Below are positions 1-7,463 of a DNA stretch of 36,452 bases, in pieces. The position numbers and the translations under genes were made by a program. The notes beneath the pieces are model-generated. The model made no database searches, was not told the DNA's origin, and was given only the letters and a program-made list of their open reading frames with translations. Numbering within the stretch: position 1 is the first letter of the stretch; each line of letters opens with the position of its first letter. The DNA is from Clostridia bacterium (GTDB taxonomy: Bacteria; Bacillota; Clostridia; Christensenellales; Aristaeellaceae), in NCBI GenBank assembly GCA_017470145.1, contig JAFUFB010000007.1:1-36452 (forward strand), given 5' to 3'.

Positions 1-174
1 AAGCGAAATGCGGATGGGATAAACGCTGAAGGCATCTAAGCGTGAAGCCCACCTCAAGAATAAGACTCCCATCCGAAAGGAGTAAGACCCCCGGAAGACG
101 ACCGGGTAGATAGGTCATCGGTGGAAGTGCGGTAACGCATGTAGCTTGATGATACTAATAGGTCGAGGGCTTGA
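1..174 (+). rRNA. rrl: 23S ribosomal RNA, 3' end (partial)
   Basis: The first ~174 bases match the conserved 3' end of bacterial 23S rRNA: the AAGCGTGAAGCCCACCTCAAG region near 40-58 and the ACTAATAGGTCGAGGGCTTG terminal segment at about 154-173, which normally pairs with the 5' end of 23S. The gene starts before the window. The exact 3' nucleotide is estimated from the family pattern. It is followed by 5S and tRNA-Asn on the same strand, so this is the distal part of an rRNA operon. Confidence 0.95.
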
Positions 175-514
175 TTTTAAGCAGGTCCGAGAGACTAATT
201 GGAAAACGTCAACAAGGTCAGTTGAATCGAATCTTCGCTGTGCGGTTGTCAAGGCTGAGGATTTGTCCAAATCTATGATTTGGGTAACAAATCCCATGTG
301 GAAGCTGTCCGCGCTTTAGCGCGGGTAACAGCGGACGCAGCGGTAAAACACTGATAGCCTTGGGTCAGGCCCGATAGGAAAAGCTGGTAAGTCGGCGAAA
401 GGGGATCGGGCATGGCAGGAACTGAACGGAGGAAGAAAAGGACGACTGTTCAGTAACCGAATAGCGGGGAAGAGCCAGCCGGGCTCTGAACCGCGCCAAA
501 CTTCATTCACCCTT
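175..514 (+). other. 23S-5S spacer with four stem-loops, no tRNA
   Basis: This 340-base internal transcribed spacer contains no tRNA cloverleaf and no credible ORF. It folds by eye into consecutive perfect stems: 304-332 (GCTGT + CCGCGC arms), 369-375 with 405-411 (GCCCGAT/ATCGGGC), 421-427 with 448-454 (ACTGAAC/GTTCAGT), and about 471-487 (AGAGCC/GGGCTCT). Some of these probably take part in pre-rRNA processing. I recognise no named RNA family here. The length is long for a tRNA-less 23S-5S spacer. Confidence 0.6.
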
Positions 515-630
515 TCCGGTGGTGATAACGAAGGGGTCACACCTGTTCCCATACCGAACACAGAAGTTAAGCCCTTCAGTGCCGATGGTACTTGGCTGGA
601 GACGGCCCGGGAGAGTAGGTCGCTGCCGGA
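515..630 (+). rRNA. rrf: 5S ribosomal RNA
   Basis: A 116-base stretch with the canonical 5S pattern: a terminal helix TCCGG (515-519) pairing with CCGGA (626-630), the CCCATACCGAACACAGAAGT loop at about 549-568, and the GATGGTACTTGGCTGGAGAC segment. Length and motifs fit bacterial 5S, which ranges around 115-120 bases. It lies downstream of 23S and eight bases before tRNA-Asn, so it is the penultimate gene of this rRNA transcript. Confidence 0.95.
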
Positions 631-638
631 TTCCATTT

Positions 639-713
639 TCCTCAGTAGCTCAATGGCAGAGCACCCGGCTGTTAACCGGGTTGTTGTAGGTTCGAGCCCT
701 ACCTGGGGAGCCA
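639..713 (+). tRNA. tRNA-Asn (anticodon GTT)
   Basis: A 75-base cloverleaf. The acceptor arm TCCTCAG (639-645) pairs with CTGGGGA before discriminator G and an encoded CCA (711-713). The anticodon stem CCCGG/CCGGG encloses the loop CTGTTAA, giving anticodon GTT at 671-673. The T loop TTCGAGC is present. The 3' CCA is encoded in the DNA. It is the last gene of the upstream rRNA operon. Confidence 0.97.
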
Positions 714-721
714 AAAGAAAG

Positions 722-755
722 CTCTTGAAGATTGAATGCTTCAAGAGTTTTCTTT
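722..755 (+). terminator. Rho-independent terminator of the rRNA-tRNA operon
   Basis: A perfect 9-bp stem CTCTTGAAG (722-730) / CTTCAAGAG (739-747) with an eight-base loop, followed by TTTTCTTT. It lies nine bases after tRNA-Asn and ends the upstream rrn transcript. Confidence 0.9.
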
Positions 756-782
756 GTTCATTTGTTAAAAAGAAAATCTCTC

Positions 783-811
783 TTGACAAACGGGGCTATA
801 TCATGTAGAAA
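783..811 (+). promoter_or_regulatory. Probable sigma-A promoter for the aldo/keto reductase gene
   Basis: TTGACA (783-788), a 17-base spacer, then TAGAAA (806-811; 4 of 6 consensus bases). It lies between the rrn terminator and the first protein gene, which starts at 897. A second TTGACG lies near 816-821, but I found no better -10 for it. Confidence 0.5.
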
Positions 812-896
812 GAATTTGACGCAATGTATTGATTGCGGAATCTCTGGCTTGGATTGGGATGCGGCCCCCAGGCTGGTTTGAGGAGGAAACTGAAGA

Positions 897-2030
897 ATGG
901 AGCGTTATTTTAAGGAGCATGCCCCCAAGCTGGGCTTTGGCTTGATGCGCCTGCCGGAGAAGGATGGAAAGATCGATATCGAGCAGACGAAAAAGATGGT
1001 CGATCTCTTCCTGGCGGCGGGGCAAACCTACTTTGACACGGCTTATGTCTATGGTGCTGATGGCGCCTCGGAAAAGGCGGCGAAGGAAGCGCTGGTAGAT
1101 CGTTATCCTCGGGAATCCTATACTCTGGCCACGAAGCTGAACGTCCATGCCAATGGCTGCAAAAGCGCGGAGGACGCGAAACGCCAGCTGGAAATCAGCC
1201 TGGAGCGCACCGGCGCGAAGTATTTTGACTTCTATCTGTTGCACGCCATCGGTGAGGGCAATATCGGGGATTACGACGCCTACGGCATCTGGGATTTTGT
1301 CAAGGAAGCGAAGGCGAAGGGCCTGGTGAAGCACTGGGGCTTCTCCTTCCATGGGTCTACCCAGCTGCTGGAAAAGCTGCTGACGGATCATCCGGACGCG
1401 GAGTTTGTTCAGCTGCAGATCAATTATGCCGACTGGGAGAACCCGGACGTGGCCAGCCACACGATTTATGACATCGCCCGCCGCCATGGGAAGCCCATCG
1501 TGGTAATGGAGCCGGTCAAGGGCGGAACCCTGGCCAATCCCCCTCGCCGGGTGCAGGAAATTCTGAAGGCGGAAAATCCGGACGCCTCCTTTGCCTCCTG
1601 GGCGGTGCGTTATGTGGCCTCCATGGATGGCATTCTGTCTGTGCTCAGCGGCATGTCCAACATCGCCCAGATGGAGGATAACCTGTCCTATATGAAGGAC
1701 TTCCAGCCCCTGTCCACTCAGGAAAAGGAGACCATCTCCCGGGCTCAGGCGGCCCTGGCGGATGTGAAATCCATCCCCTGCACGGCCTGCCATTACTGCA
1801 CCGAGGGCTGCCCCATGAAGATCCGGATCCCTGATATCTTCTCTGCCAGAAACACGGAACTGATCTGGGAGCAGAAGGATCGGGCCCAGCGCAGATACGA
1901 CGAGATTACCGAAAAGAGCAACAAGGCCTCCGCCTGCATCGGCTGCGGCCAGTGCGAAGCGGCCTGCCCGCAGCATATCGGCATCATCGACGCCCTGCGG
2001 GAATGCGCGAAGCAGTATGAGGCTTCCTAA
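897..2030 (+). CDS. Aldo/keto reductase with C-terminal 4Fe-4S ferredoxin domain
   Basis: 377 residues. The N-terminal ~280 residues are an aldo/keto reductase barrel: GFGLMRLP near the start, the FDTAYVYG segment carrying the catalytic Asp and Tyr, the Lys in TKLN and the His in LLHAIG. Unlike ordinary NADPH-only members, it carries two ferredoxin-type cysteine sets, CTACHYCTEGCP near residues 295-306 and CIGCGQCEAACP near 347-358, each able to hold a 4Fe-4S cluster. This subfamily is common in strict anaerobes and probably passes electrons between the clusters and a carbonyl substrate; the substrate is unknown. AGGAGG at 881-886 sits ten bases before the ATG. Its stop is followed by a palindrome pair, so it is likely monocistronic. 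Confidence 0.9.
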   Translation: MERYFKEHAPKLGFGLMRLPEKDGKIDIEQTKKMVDLFLAAGQTYFDTAYVYGADGASEKAAKEALVDRYPRESYTLATKLNVHANGCKSAEDAKRQLEISLERTGAKYFDFYLLHAIGEGNIGDYDAYGIWDFVKEAKAKGLVKHWGFSFHGSTQLLEKLLTDHPDAEFVQLQINYADWENPDVASHTIYDIARRHGKPIVVMEPVKGGTLANPPRRVQEILKAENPDASFASWAVRYVASMDGILSVLSGMSNIAQMEDNLSYMKDFQPLSTQEKETISRAQAALADVKSIPCTACHYCTEGCPMKIRIPDIFSARNTELIWEQKDRAQRRYDEITEKSNKASACIGCGQCEAACPQHIGIIDALRECAKQYEAS

Positions 2031-2049
2031 GCAATCAAAGCGAATGAAA

Positions 2050-2120
2050 GCCCTCCCCCCCGGAGGGGGAGGGCAAAATAAAATTCAAAGTTAAAGCTCC
2101 CCCGCGGAGCGGGGGAGCTT
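2050..2120. repeat. Two GC-rich palindromes of the CTCCCCC/GGGGGAG family
   Basis: Copy one, 2050-2074, has arms GCCCTCCCCC and GGGGGAGGGC around a short CCGGA-type centre. Copy two, 2094-2120, has arms AAGCTCCCCCG and CGGGGGAGCTT around CGGAG. A 19-base AT-rich stretch separates them. Neither has a T-run, so they are not standard terminators on the + strand. The same core recurs at 4114-4239, 12902-12922, 22710-22724 and 30375-30398. The right arm of copy two is also the only ribosome-binding-like sequence before the gene at 2126. Confidence 0.8.
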
Positions 2121-2125
2121 CAATT

Positions 2126-2791
2126 ATGGAGAAGCAAGCAGAAAGCTTTCACGCTGATTTGAAAAAATCAGCGTTTTCAAAAATGATGAAGAAGAGCAAT
2201 TGGTGGCAGGATCAGAAAATCTGGAAATGGTCAGGTAAAGCCCTGGGGGCAGCGCTGTCCGTGGTCGTGCTGGCGGGGCTCTATTTTACCCTGGTTATCG
2301 CCCAGCCCCAATCCGCCGCGGAGGCGCCCCAGCCCACCCAGGCCCCCTGGCCGGGAGCACCGGCCCAACGCGTCACCTCGGAGGGGGAGCTGAGAACCCT
2401 GGTCCAATCCTTCCCTGCGCCGGTGATGAGCTTTATGAGCGGCAGCGGCATGGTCTTTGTCTCCGGCGAAGCCGAGGACGCCGCCGATGAGGAGGGCCAG
2501 GGCCGAATCCTGACGCTGTATTGGCAAACGGAGCAGGGGACGCCCCTGATGCTGCAGAGCATCTACCCCGCCGAGGCCATGACCTTGCTGGGCAAGGGGG
2601 ATTACCACTTCAGTGACCATGCCGGCCCAGCCCTGTGCGGGCAAAACTCCGTCCGCATGGAAAACGCGGATACCGTTCGGGTGCATATTCAGCTGGCGGG
2701 GAATGGCATCTATGCCGTAACGATCCCTCAGGAGCTGTCCAGAGATCTCTCCGACATCGTTCGATCCATTCAGCTGTTTACCGCCGATTAA
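2126..2791 (+). CDS. Single-pass membrane protein of unknown function
   Basis: 221 residues; I do not recognise the family. Visible layout: a basic, Lys/Trp-containing cytoplasmic N-terminus of ~37 residues, one hydrophobic segment near 39-58 (LSVVVLAGLYFTLVIA), an Ala/Pro/Gln-rich linker, then a ~140-residue domain without cysteine pairs or obvious catalytic motifs. The basic N-terminus predicts an N-in topology with an extracytoplasmic C-terminal domain. The ATG has no independent Shine-Dalgarno; GGGGAG at 2112-2117, the right arm of a palindrome, lies eight bases upstream. Reading frame, codon use and the following promoter at 2837 argue that it is a real gene. It could be an anti-sigma-like or envelope sensor protein, but nothing proves it. 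Confidence 0.7.
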   Translation: MEKQAESFHADLKKSAFSKMMKKSNWWQDQKIWKWSGKALGAALSVVVLAGLYFTLVIAQPQSAAEAPQPTQAPWPGAPAQRVTSEGELRTLVQSFPAPVMSFMSGSGMVFVSGEAEDAADEEGQGRILTLYWQTEQGTPLMLQSIYPAEAMTLLGKGDYHFSDHAGPALCGQNSVRMENADTVRVHIQLAGNGIYAVTIPQELSRDLSDIVRSIQLFTAD

Positions 2792-2836
2792 ATGTTTCAA
2801 AAATGTGTCAAATATTGCCGGAAATTGAATAATCTC

Positions 2837-2865
2837 TTGAAGAAAATGTAAAAATGCGGTAAAAT
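2837..2865 (+). promoter_or_regulatory. Sigma-A promoter upstream of the gene at 2890
   Basis: TTGAAG (2837-2842), 17 bases, TAAAAT (2860-2865) in an AT-rich stretch between two genes. The predicted transcript starts about 2872 and gives a short leader with GGAGGG at 2877-2882. Confidence 0.65.
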
Positions 2866-2889
2866 ATCTCTATTACGGAGGGATGCCGC

Positions 2890-4098
2890 ATGAAGATGAA
2901 ACAGCTTTTCTGCGCCGCTCTGTCGGCGCTTTTTCTTTGGAGCGTGGGAGCTTCTTTCGCCGAGGCGGCGACGGAGGCTGCGCCCCTCCCTTCCCTGGAC
3001 TGGTTGGAGGAAAAAGGCCTGACCCTGGGGGAAAGCGTGCTGTCTTATCCCGCTCTGCGGGAAGGCTTGCTGGAAGCGGAGCTGACCCAAACCATCAATG
3101 AACAGATTTTGACGGACGGCCAGGTGCGGGAATATGTCACGCGCCTGAGCCAGCTGATCTCCGGGGGGCGTCTGAATGTCTCCTGGAAGGGGACGATTTT
3201 GGGCCCGGTGTTCTCCTTCGCCCTGGCGGCGGAAGGCGCGGTAGCGACACCGCGGAATAGCTTTGTCTGGACTGGCGGGAATATCGATTTGCGGGATGGG
3301 CATGAGGTGAGCCTGAAGGAAATCTTCACGGACCCGGAGGCCGCCCAGGAAGCCATTGAGGAATATCTGGAGTGGGAGGTGGCGCCGGAGCTCAGCGCCC
3401 ATCTGCTGAACAGCCAGCTGACGCCCCTGCCGGAGCGTTTTTTCCTCAACGAGCGGGGGATCATCTATCTCTATCCGATCGATCAGCTGAGCACCCTCAG
3501 CGACCGGGCGGGCGCAGTGCTGATTCCCTGGCGGGTGGTGAAGGATCAGCTGGATCTTTCCGAAGAAGGGTTGCTTTCCGCCATGGGTGTGGCGCCCTGG
3601 ATGGCGGAGGGCACGGACACCGCGGCGGAAGTGGTGCGAGCCAGCGTGGAGGAGCTGCGGTCCTGGGTGGAAAAGGGCCGGCTTCCGGGCATCCCGGCGG
3701 GCTTGGGAGACAGCCTCCAGGCCCTGACGGAGGAGCACCATTTGCTGATTGATCCGGACGTGTACGCCTTGGGCCGGCTGTTTAGCCTGGAGGGGGCGGA
3801 ATTCCGGGAGGTGTTCCTGATGACGGATTTCCTCAGCGAAAGCTGGGAAAACAGCATCGTGGACGGGATCCGCATGGATCTGGGGAACTTCTTTGGCCTG
3901 GTGATCGGGGATACGCCCCGGGAAGCCTGGCTGGAGGCCCTGGGAGAGCCGGATCATACCCTGGAGCTGGGGGAGGAAGAGGCGGAGGCCTATCGCACCG
4001 GGCCAGGGGTCCGGGACTACTATGAAATCGGCGGAAATCGGCTGCAATTACAGGCGAACGAGGATGGTATCCTCTGCAGCGTGATCCTTTCGGAATAA
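2890..4098 (+). CDS. Secreted DUF3298/RsiV-like protein
   Basis: 402 residues. An N-terminal signal peptide (basic start, hydrophobic core, Ala-rich end near residues 20-28) predicts export with type I cleavage; there is no lipobox cysteine. The region around residues 120-220, with GGNIDLRDGHEVSLKEIF, a following helical segment and a later GIIYLYPIDQL-like strand, resembles the DUF3298 fold found in the extracellular part of RsiV-type anti-sigma factors and related lysozyme-binding proteins. The C-terminal ~180 residues look like a second domain I cannot name. GGAGGG sits seven bases before the ATG. No sigma-factor gene is adjacent, so a direct anti-sigma role is not supported. Cell-wall or stress sensing is only a guess. 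Confidence 0.65.
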   Translation: MKMKQLFCAALSALFLWSVGASFAEAATEAAPLPSLDWLEEKGLTLGESVLSYPALREGLLEAELTQTINEQILTDGQVREYVTRLSQLISGGRLNVSWKGTILGPVFSFALAAEGAVATPRNSFVWTGGNIDLRDGHEVSLKEIFTDPEAAQEAIEEYLEWEVAPELSAHLLNSQLTPLPERFFLNERGIIYLYPIDQLSTLSDRAGAVLIPWRVVKDQLDLSEEGLLSAMGVAPWMAEGTDTAAEVVRASVEELRSWVEKGRLPGIPAGLGDSLQALTEEHHLLIDPDVYALGRLFSLEGAEFREVFLMTDFLSESWENSIVDGIRMDLGNFFGLVIGDTPREAWLEALGEPDHTLELGEEEAEAYRTGPGVRDYYEIGGNRLQLQANEDGILCSVILSE

Positions 4099-4113
4099 GC
4101 AGTTAGAAAGAGG

Positions 4114-4239
4114 TTTCTCCCCCGGAGGGGGGAGAAATCAGATCAATCGTCTCCCCCGAAGGGGGAGAAACATAAACAAACATCCTCCCCTGGAGGGGGA
4201 GAAACCCAAACCAATCTCCGCCCCCGAAGGGGGCGGAGA
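4114..4239. repeat. Tandem cluster of four GC-rich palindromes
   Basis: Four imperfect palindromes lie head to tail: 4114-4137, 4150-4168, 4184-4203 and 4215-4239. Their CTCCCC-type left arms begin at 4117, 4151, 4185 and 4216, so the period is about 31-34 bases. Centres are GGA, GAA, TGGA or GAA, and the links are A-rich (AAACATAAACAAACAT type). The last copy has CTCCGCCCCC/GGGGGCGGAG arms with compensating changes on both sides, which points to selection for the hairpin rather than the primary sequence. No T-run follows any copy. They fill the gap between the DUF3298-like gene and ftsK. Confidence 0.85.
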
Positions 4240-4306
4240 AAAGAAAGTCGCGAAAGATTCTCTTTCGAAGAAGACAAGAAGAGACAAAGCACGATGGAGG
4301 AATGGA

Positions 4307-7300
4307 ATGGCTCAGAAGAGCAATAAAAGACAACCGGTGTATTCCGCAGACGCCCTGGCCCTGCGCTATCTGGGGGGCCTGGCCCTGGCGGCCCTGGGGG
4401 TCATGATGTTTCTGGCGGTGGGCCTGGGGTTGAAGGGAAACGTCTTTGACGCCCTGCGCCGGGTCTGCTATGGGCTGACCGGCGGCCTGGCCCTGGCGCT
4501 GCCCGCGCTGCCTATCTGGGGCGGCGTGCTGGTGATCTGGTCCAGCCAGAAAAAAGCCCCGGTAAAGCCCTTTGTCTATGCGTCCCTGGCTTATCTGGCC
4601 CTGTGTGGGTTTATCGTGCTGGAGACCAAGCTCGGCAGCGAGGAGTTCCTCTCCTTCCTGAGTCGGGTTTCCGATGGCAGCTGGGGCGGGGTCATCCTGC
4701 AGGGATATGTCCAGAGCTATCAGCGGCGAGCCAGCGGCGGCGCCCTGGGCGTCATTTTAGGTTTTCCCTTCTGGAGCCTGGTGGGAACCATCTTAGGTGC
4801 GTTTTTGTTGTTCCTGGCCTTGGTTTTCTGCCTCCTGATGGCCCTGGGGCTGACCCCGGCCCGCCTGCGGGATCTGGCCACGGGGAAAGGGCATTTCTCC
4901 TTCCACCGCCTGGGGAAGGATCAGGCCGCCCAGGATGAGCGGCAGATCGCCTTCCAGCAGGAACAGGAGCGCCAGCGGCAGATGGCCTATGCCCAGCAGC
5001 AGGCCTATCTTTTGCAACAACAGCAACAGCAGCAGGCCGCGGCCCAGGCGGCCCGGCAGAATTCCGCCCGCTGGCAGCAGCCGGCCCAGGCGGAGGCCGT
5101 GGCGGCCAATGCTTCCCTGCGCCAGCCCTGGCCAGAGCCGATGCCTGCCCCCAGCTGGACCGGCGCCAATTCCGCCGTGACGGATGAAAGCGTGCTGGAT
5201 TGGCAGCAGCAGTTGACGGATCAAAAGGCGGCGGGGAAGAAGGGCCGGAAGAGCAGCATCTTCGACGGGCCTGCAGAGGAGCCTGCCGCGGCCAATGAAT
5301 ATCCACAAAATCCATCCTCCGAGGGGAAGGAATCCTCCTGGGCTAGCCGCATCTTTGGCGGCCGGAAAAATCAGGAGGATGGCCTTAGCGATCTTTCCCA
5401 AGCCCAGAAGCAGCGGGAGGGCATGGATTATCCCAGCGGAAGCCGCCTGCGGAACGCGGCCCAGAGCTCGCGCCCGGCGTCGGATCGCCCGGCAGCCCAG
5501 GCGCAGGAGATGCCCATCGGCGTGGTTCGCAACAGCCGCGTCCGGGCGGAGCAGCAGAAGGTGGAGGAGGATCTGGACCGCTGGCGTAGGCCTGCGACCC
5601 AGCAGCGGATGACGATGCCTCCGGAGGAGCCGGAGACACCCGCAGCATCTGATCTATGGGAGGAGCAGCCCCCGGAGGCGCCCTCCGTCCGGAAAAACGC
5701 CCGCGCTCAGGAGACGCTGAAGGCCCCGGAGCGGGAGACCGCGAAGGCGACCTCTCCCTGGCTGGCGAAGGTCATCGCGGCGGAGAACGCCGCCCGGGAG
5801 GAGCCGGAGGAGCCGGAAGCGCCCCGGGCCCGGTCGGAGCGGCCGCCCCGGGAGGAAAAGCCCCAGGCGGAGCAGGTGCGGGTGCCCGTGGTGCAGCCCA
5901 CCATTGCCGACCCCACGTGGAAGCCGGAATTAAAGCGTGTGGACCCCAAGGAGGAAGAGCCGGAGGAGGAATTCTGGGAGCCTACGCCCTATTACGCGCC
6001 CCCGATTACTGACCTGAAAAAGCCGGACGCCAGCGTGCTGGATACCTCCGAGGAGGATGAGGAGCGGTCCCATCGGCTGGAGGCGACCCTGGCCAGCTTC
6101 AAGGTCCAGGCCCGGGTGGTTCATGTGACCCATGGCCCGGCCATCTCCCGGTTCGAGCTGGAGCTGGCCCCGGGCACCAAGGTGGGCAAGGTGGCGGAGC
6201 TGGAAAAGGACATCGCCTATGGCATGCAGGCCACCTCCGTCCGCATTGAGGCCCCCATCCCGGGCAAGGCCCTGGTGGGCGTGGAGGTGCCCAATCCCAA
6301 GCGGGCCACAGTAACTCTGCGGGAGGTGCTGGAAAGCCCCCAGATGCAGAACGCCAAGTCCATTCTGACCGTGGCCCTGGGCAAGGATATCGCCGGCGTG
6401 CCCATCATCTGCGACCTGGCGAAGATGCCCCATATGCTGATCGCCGGCGCCACCGGATCCGGTAAGTCGGTCTGTATCAATACGATTATCAACAGCCTGC
6501 TGTTCCGGGCGGGTCCGGAGGAAGTCAAGATGATCCTGGTGGACCCCAAGGTGGTGGAGCTGCAGTGCTATAACGGCATTCCCCATCTGCTGCTGCCGGT
6601 GGTGAATGATCCCCACAAGGCCTCGGCCGCCCTGGCCTGGGCGGTGGCGGAGATGATGGAGCGCTACGATAAGTTCTCGGAGCGGGGCGTCCGGAATCTG
6701 GAGGGCTATAACGGCATTCTGGGCCCCGGGGAGAAGCCCATGCCCCGGATCGTGATTATCATTGACGAGCTGGCGGACCTGATGATGGTCTGCAAGAAGG
6801 ATGTGGAAGAATATATCTGCCGCCTGACCCAGCTGGCCCGGGCTGCGGGTATTCACCTGATCGTGGCCACCCAGCGCCCCTCGGTGGACGTGATTACCGG
6901 CCTCATCAAGGCCAACATCCCCAGCCGAATCGCCTTTAAAACCGCCAGCTATGTGGATTCCCGGACCATTCTGGACCGGAACGGCAGCGAGCAGCTGCTG
7001 GGCTGGGGCGATATGCTCTATTTGCCCACCGGCTCCTTCGCCCCCACCCGGATTCAGGGCTGCTTCCTCTCCGATGAGGAGGTGAACCGCATCGCGGATC
7101 ACGTGCGCCAGGCCAACCCCAGCGCCTATGATCCGGACGTGCTGGACAAGCTGGAGCAGCTGACCCAGGGCCAGGAGGAAGGCCCTTCCATGGATATGAT
7201 CGGCGGCGCCCAGGATAGCGGCGCCGGGGACGCGGACCTGTTTGAACAGGCGGTGGAATATGCTATCGCCGATGGCCAGATCTCCACCTCCACCCTGCAG

Positions 7301-7459
7301 CGCAGGCTGAAGGTGGGCTATGCCCGGGCGGGCCGCCTGACGGACGAAATGGAGGAGCGGGGCATCGTCTCCGCCAAGGACGGCAGCAAGCCTAGAAAGT
7401 GTTTGATTACCCGCGAGGACTGGGAAAAGATGAAAGCGATGACGACGGAGGCTTCGTAA
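4307..7459 (+). CDS. FtsK/SpoIIIE-family DNA translocase
   Basis: 1050 residues. The N-terminal ~190 residues hold about four hydrophobic segments, anchoring the protein at the division septum. A long Gln-, Ala-, Pro- and Glu-rich linker (roughly 200-580, with a run of glutamines near 237-243) follows. The C-terminal motor has the FtsK Walker A GATGSGKS near 714-721, Walker B IVIIIDELADLMM near 814-826, and a final winged-helix gamma domain (DLFEQAVEYAI to the end) that reads chromosomal polarity sequences. The family pumps DNA through the closing septum during division or sporulation; this sequence alone does not separate FtsK from SpoIIIE. GGAGG precedes the ATG. The long linker exceeds the Bacillus SpoIIIE length (~790). 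The next gene begins four bases after the stop, so they are likely cotranscribed. Confidence 0.95.
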   Translation: MAQKSNKRQPVYSADALALRYLGGLALAALGVMMFLAVGLGLKGNVFDALRRVCYGLTGGLALALPALPIWGGVLVIWSSQKKAPVKPFVYASLAYLALCGFIVLETKLGSEEFLSFLSRVSDGSWGGVILQGYVQSYQRRASGGALGVILGFPFWSLVGTILGAFLLFLALVFCLLMALGLTPARLRDLATGKGHFSFHRLGKDQAAQDERQIAFQQEQERQRQMAYAQQQAYLLQQQQQQQAAAQAARQNSARWQQPAQAEAVAANASLRQPWPEPMPAPSWTGANSAVTDESVLDWQQQLTDQKAAGKKGRKSSIFDGPAEEPAAANEYPQNPSSEGKESSWASRIFGGRKNQEDGLSDLSQAQKQREGMDYPSGSRLRNAAQSSRPASDRPAAQAQEMPIGVVRNSRVRAEQQKVEEDLDRWRRPATQQRMTMPPEEPETPAASDLWEEQPPEAPSVRKNARAQETLKAPERETAKATSPWLAKVIAAENAAREEPEEPEAPRARSERPPREEKPQAEQVRVPVVQPTIADPTWKPELKRVDPKEEEPEEEFWEPTPYYAPPITDLKKPDASVLDTSEEDEERSHRLEATLASFKVQARVVHVTHGPAISRFELELAPGTKVGKVAELEKDIAYGMQATSVRIEAPIPGKALVGVEVPNPKRATVTLREVLESPQMQNAKSILTVALGKDIAGVPIICDLAKMPHMLIAGATGSGKSVCINTIINSLLFRAGPEEVKMILVDPKVVELQCYNGIPHLLLPVVNDPHKASAALAWAVAEMMERYDKFSERGVRNLEGYNGILGPGEKPMPRIVIIIDELADLMMVCKKDVEEYICRLTQLARAAGIHLIVATQRPSVDVITGLIKANIPSRIAFKTASYVDSRTILDRNGSEQLLGWGDMLYLPTGSFAPTRIQGCFLSDEEVNRIADHVRQANPSAYDPDVLDKLEQLTQGQEEGPSMDMIGGAQDSGAGDADLFEQAVEYAIADGQISTSTLQRRLKVGYARAGRLTDEMEERGIVSAKDGSKPRKCLITREDWEKMKAMTTEAS

Positions 7460-7463
7460 AACG

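Noticed and set aside
115-297. 60-residue minus-strand ORF at the left edge
   Set aside because: It overlaps the 23S rRNA end and the structured spacer.
316-789. 157-residue minus-strand ORF containing VGLEPTTTRLTAGCSAIELL
   Set aside because: It is the antisense translation of tRNA-Asn and 5S/spacer sequence; this peptide string is a well-known false annotation.
4114-4239. CRISPR-like array
   Set aside because: The repeated unit is itself a short GC palindrome, links are only ~12-16 bases and A-rich, units are not identical, and no cas gene is near.
5295-5612. Short arginine-rich ORFs in other frames of ftsK and neighbours
   Set aside because: They are frame shadows of the GC-rich linker region, lacking start signals and domain content.
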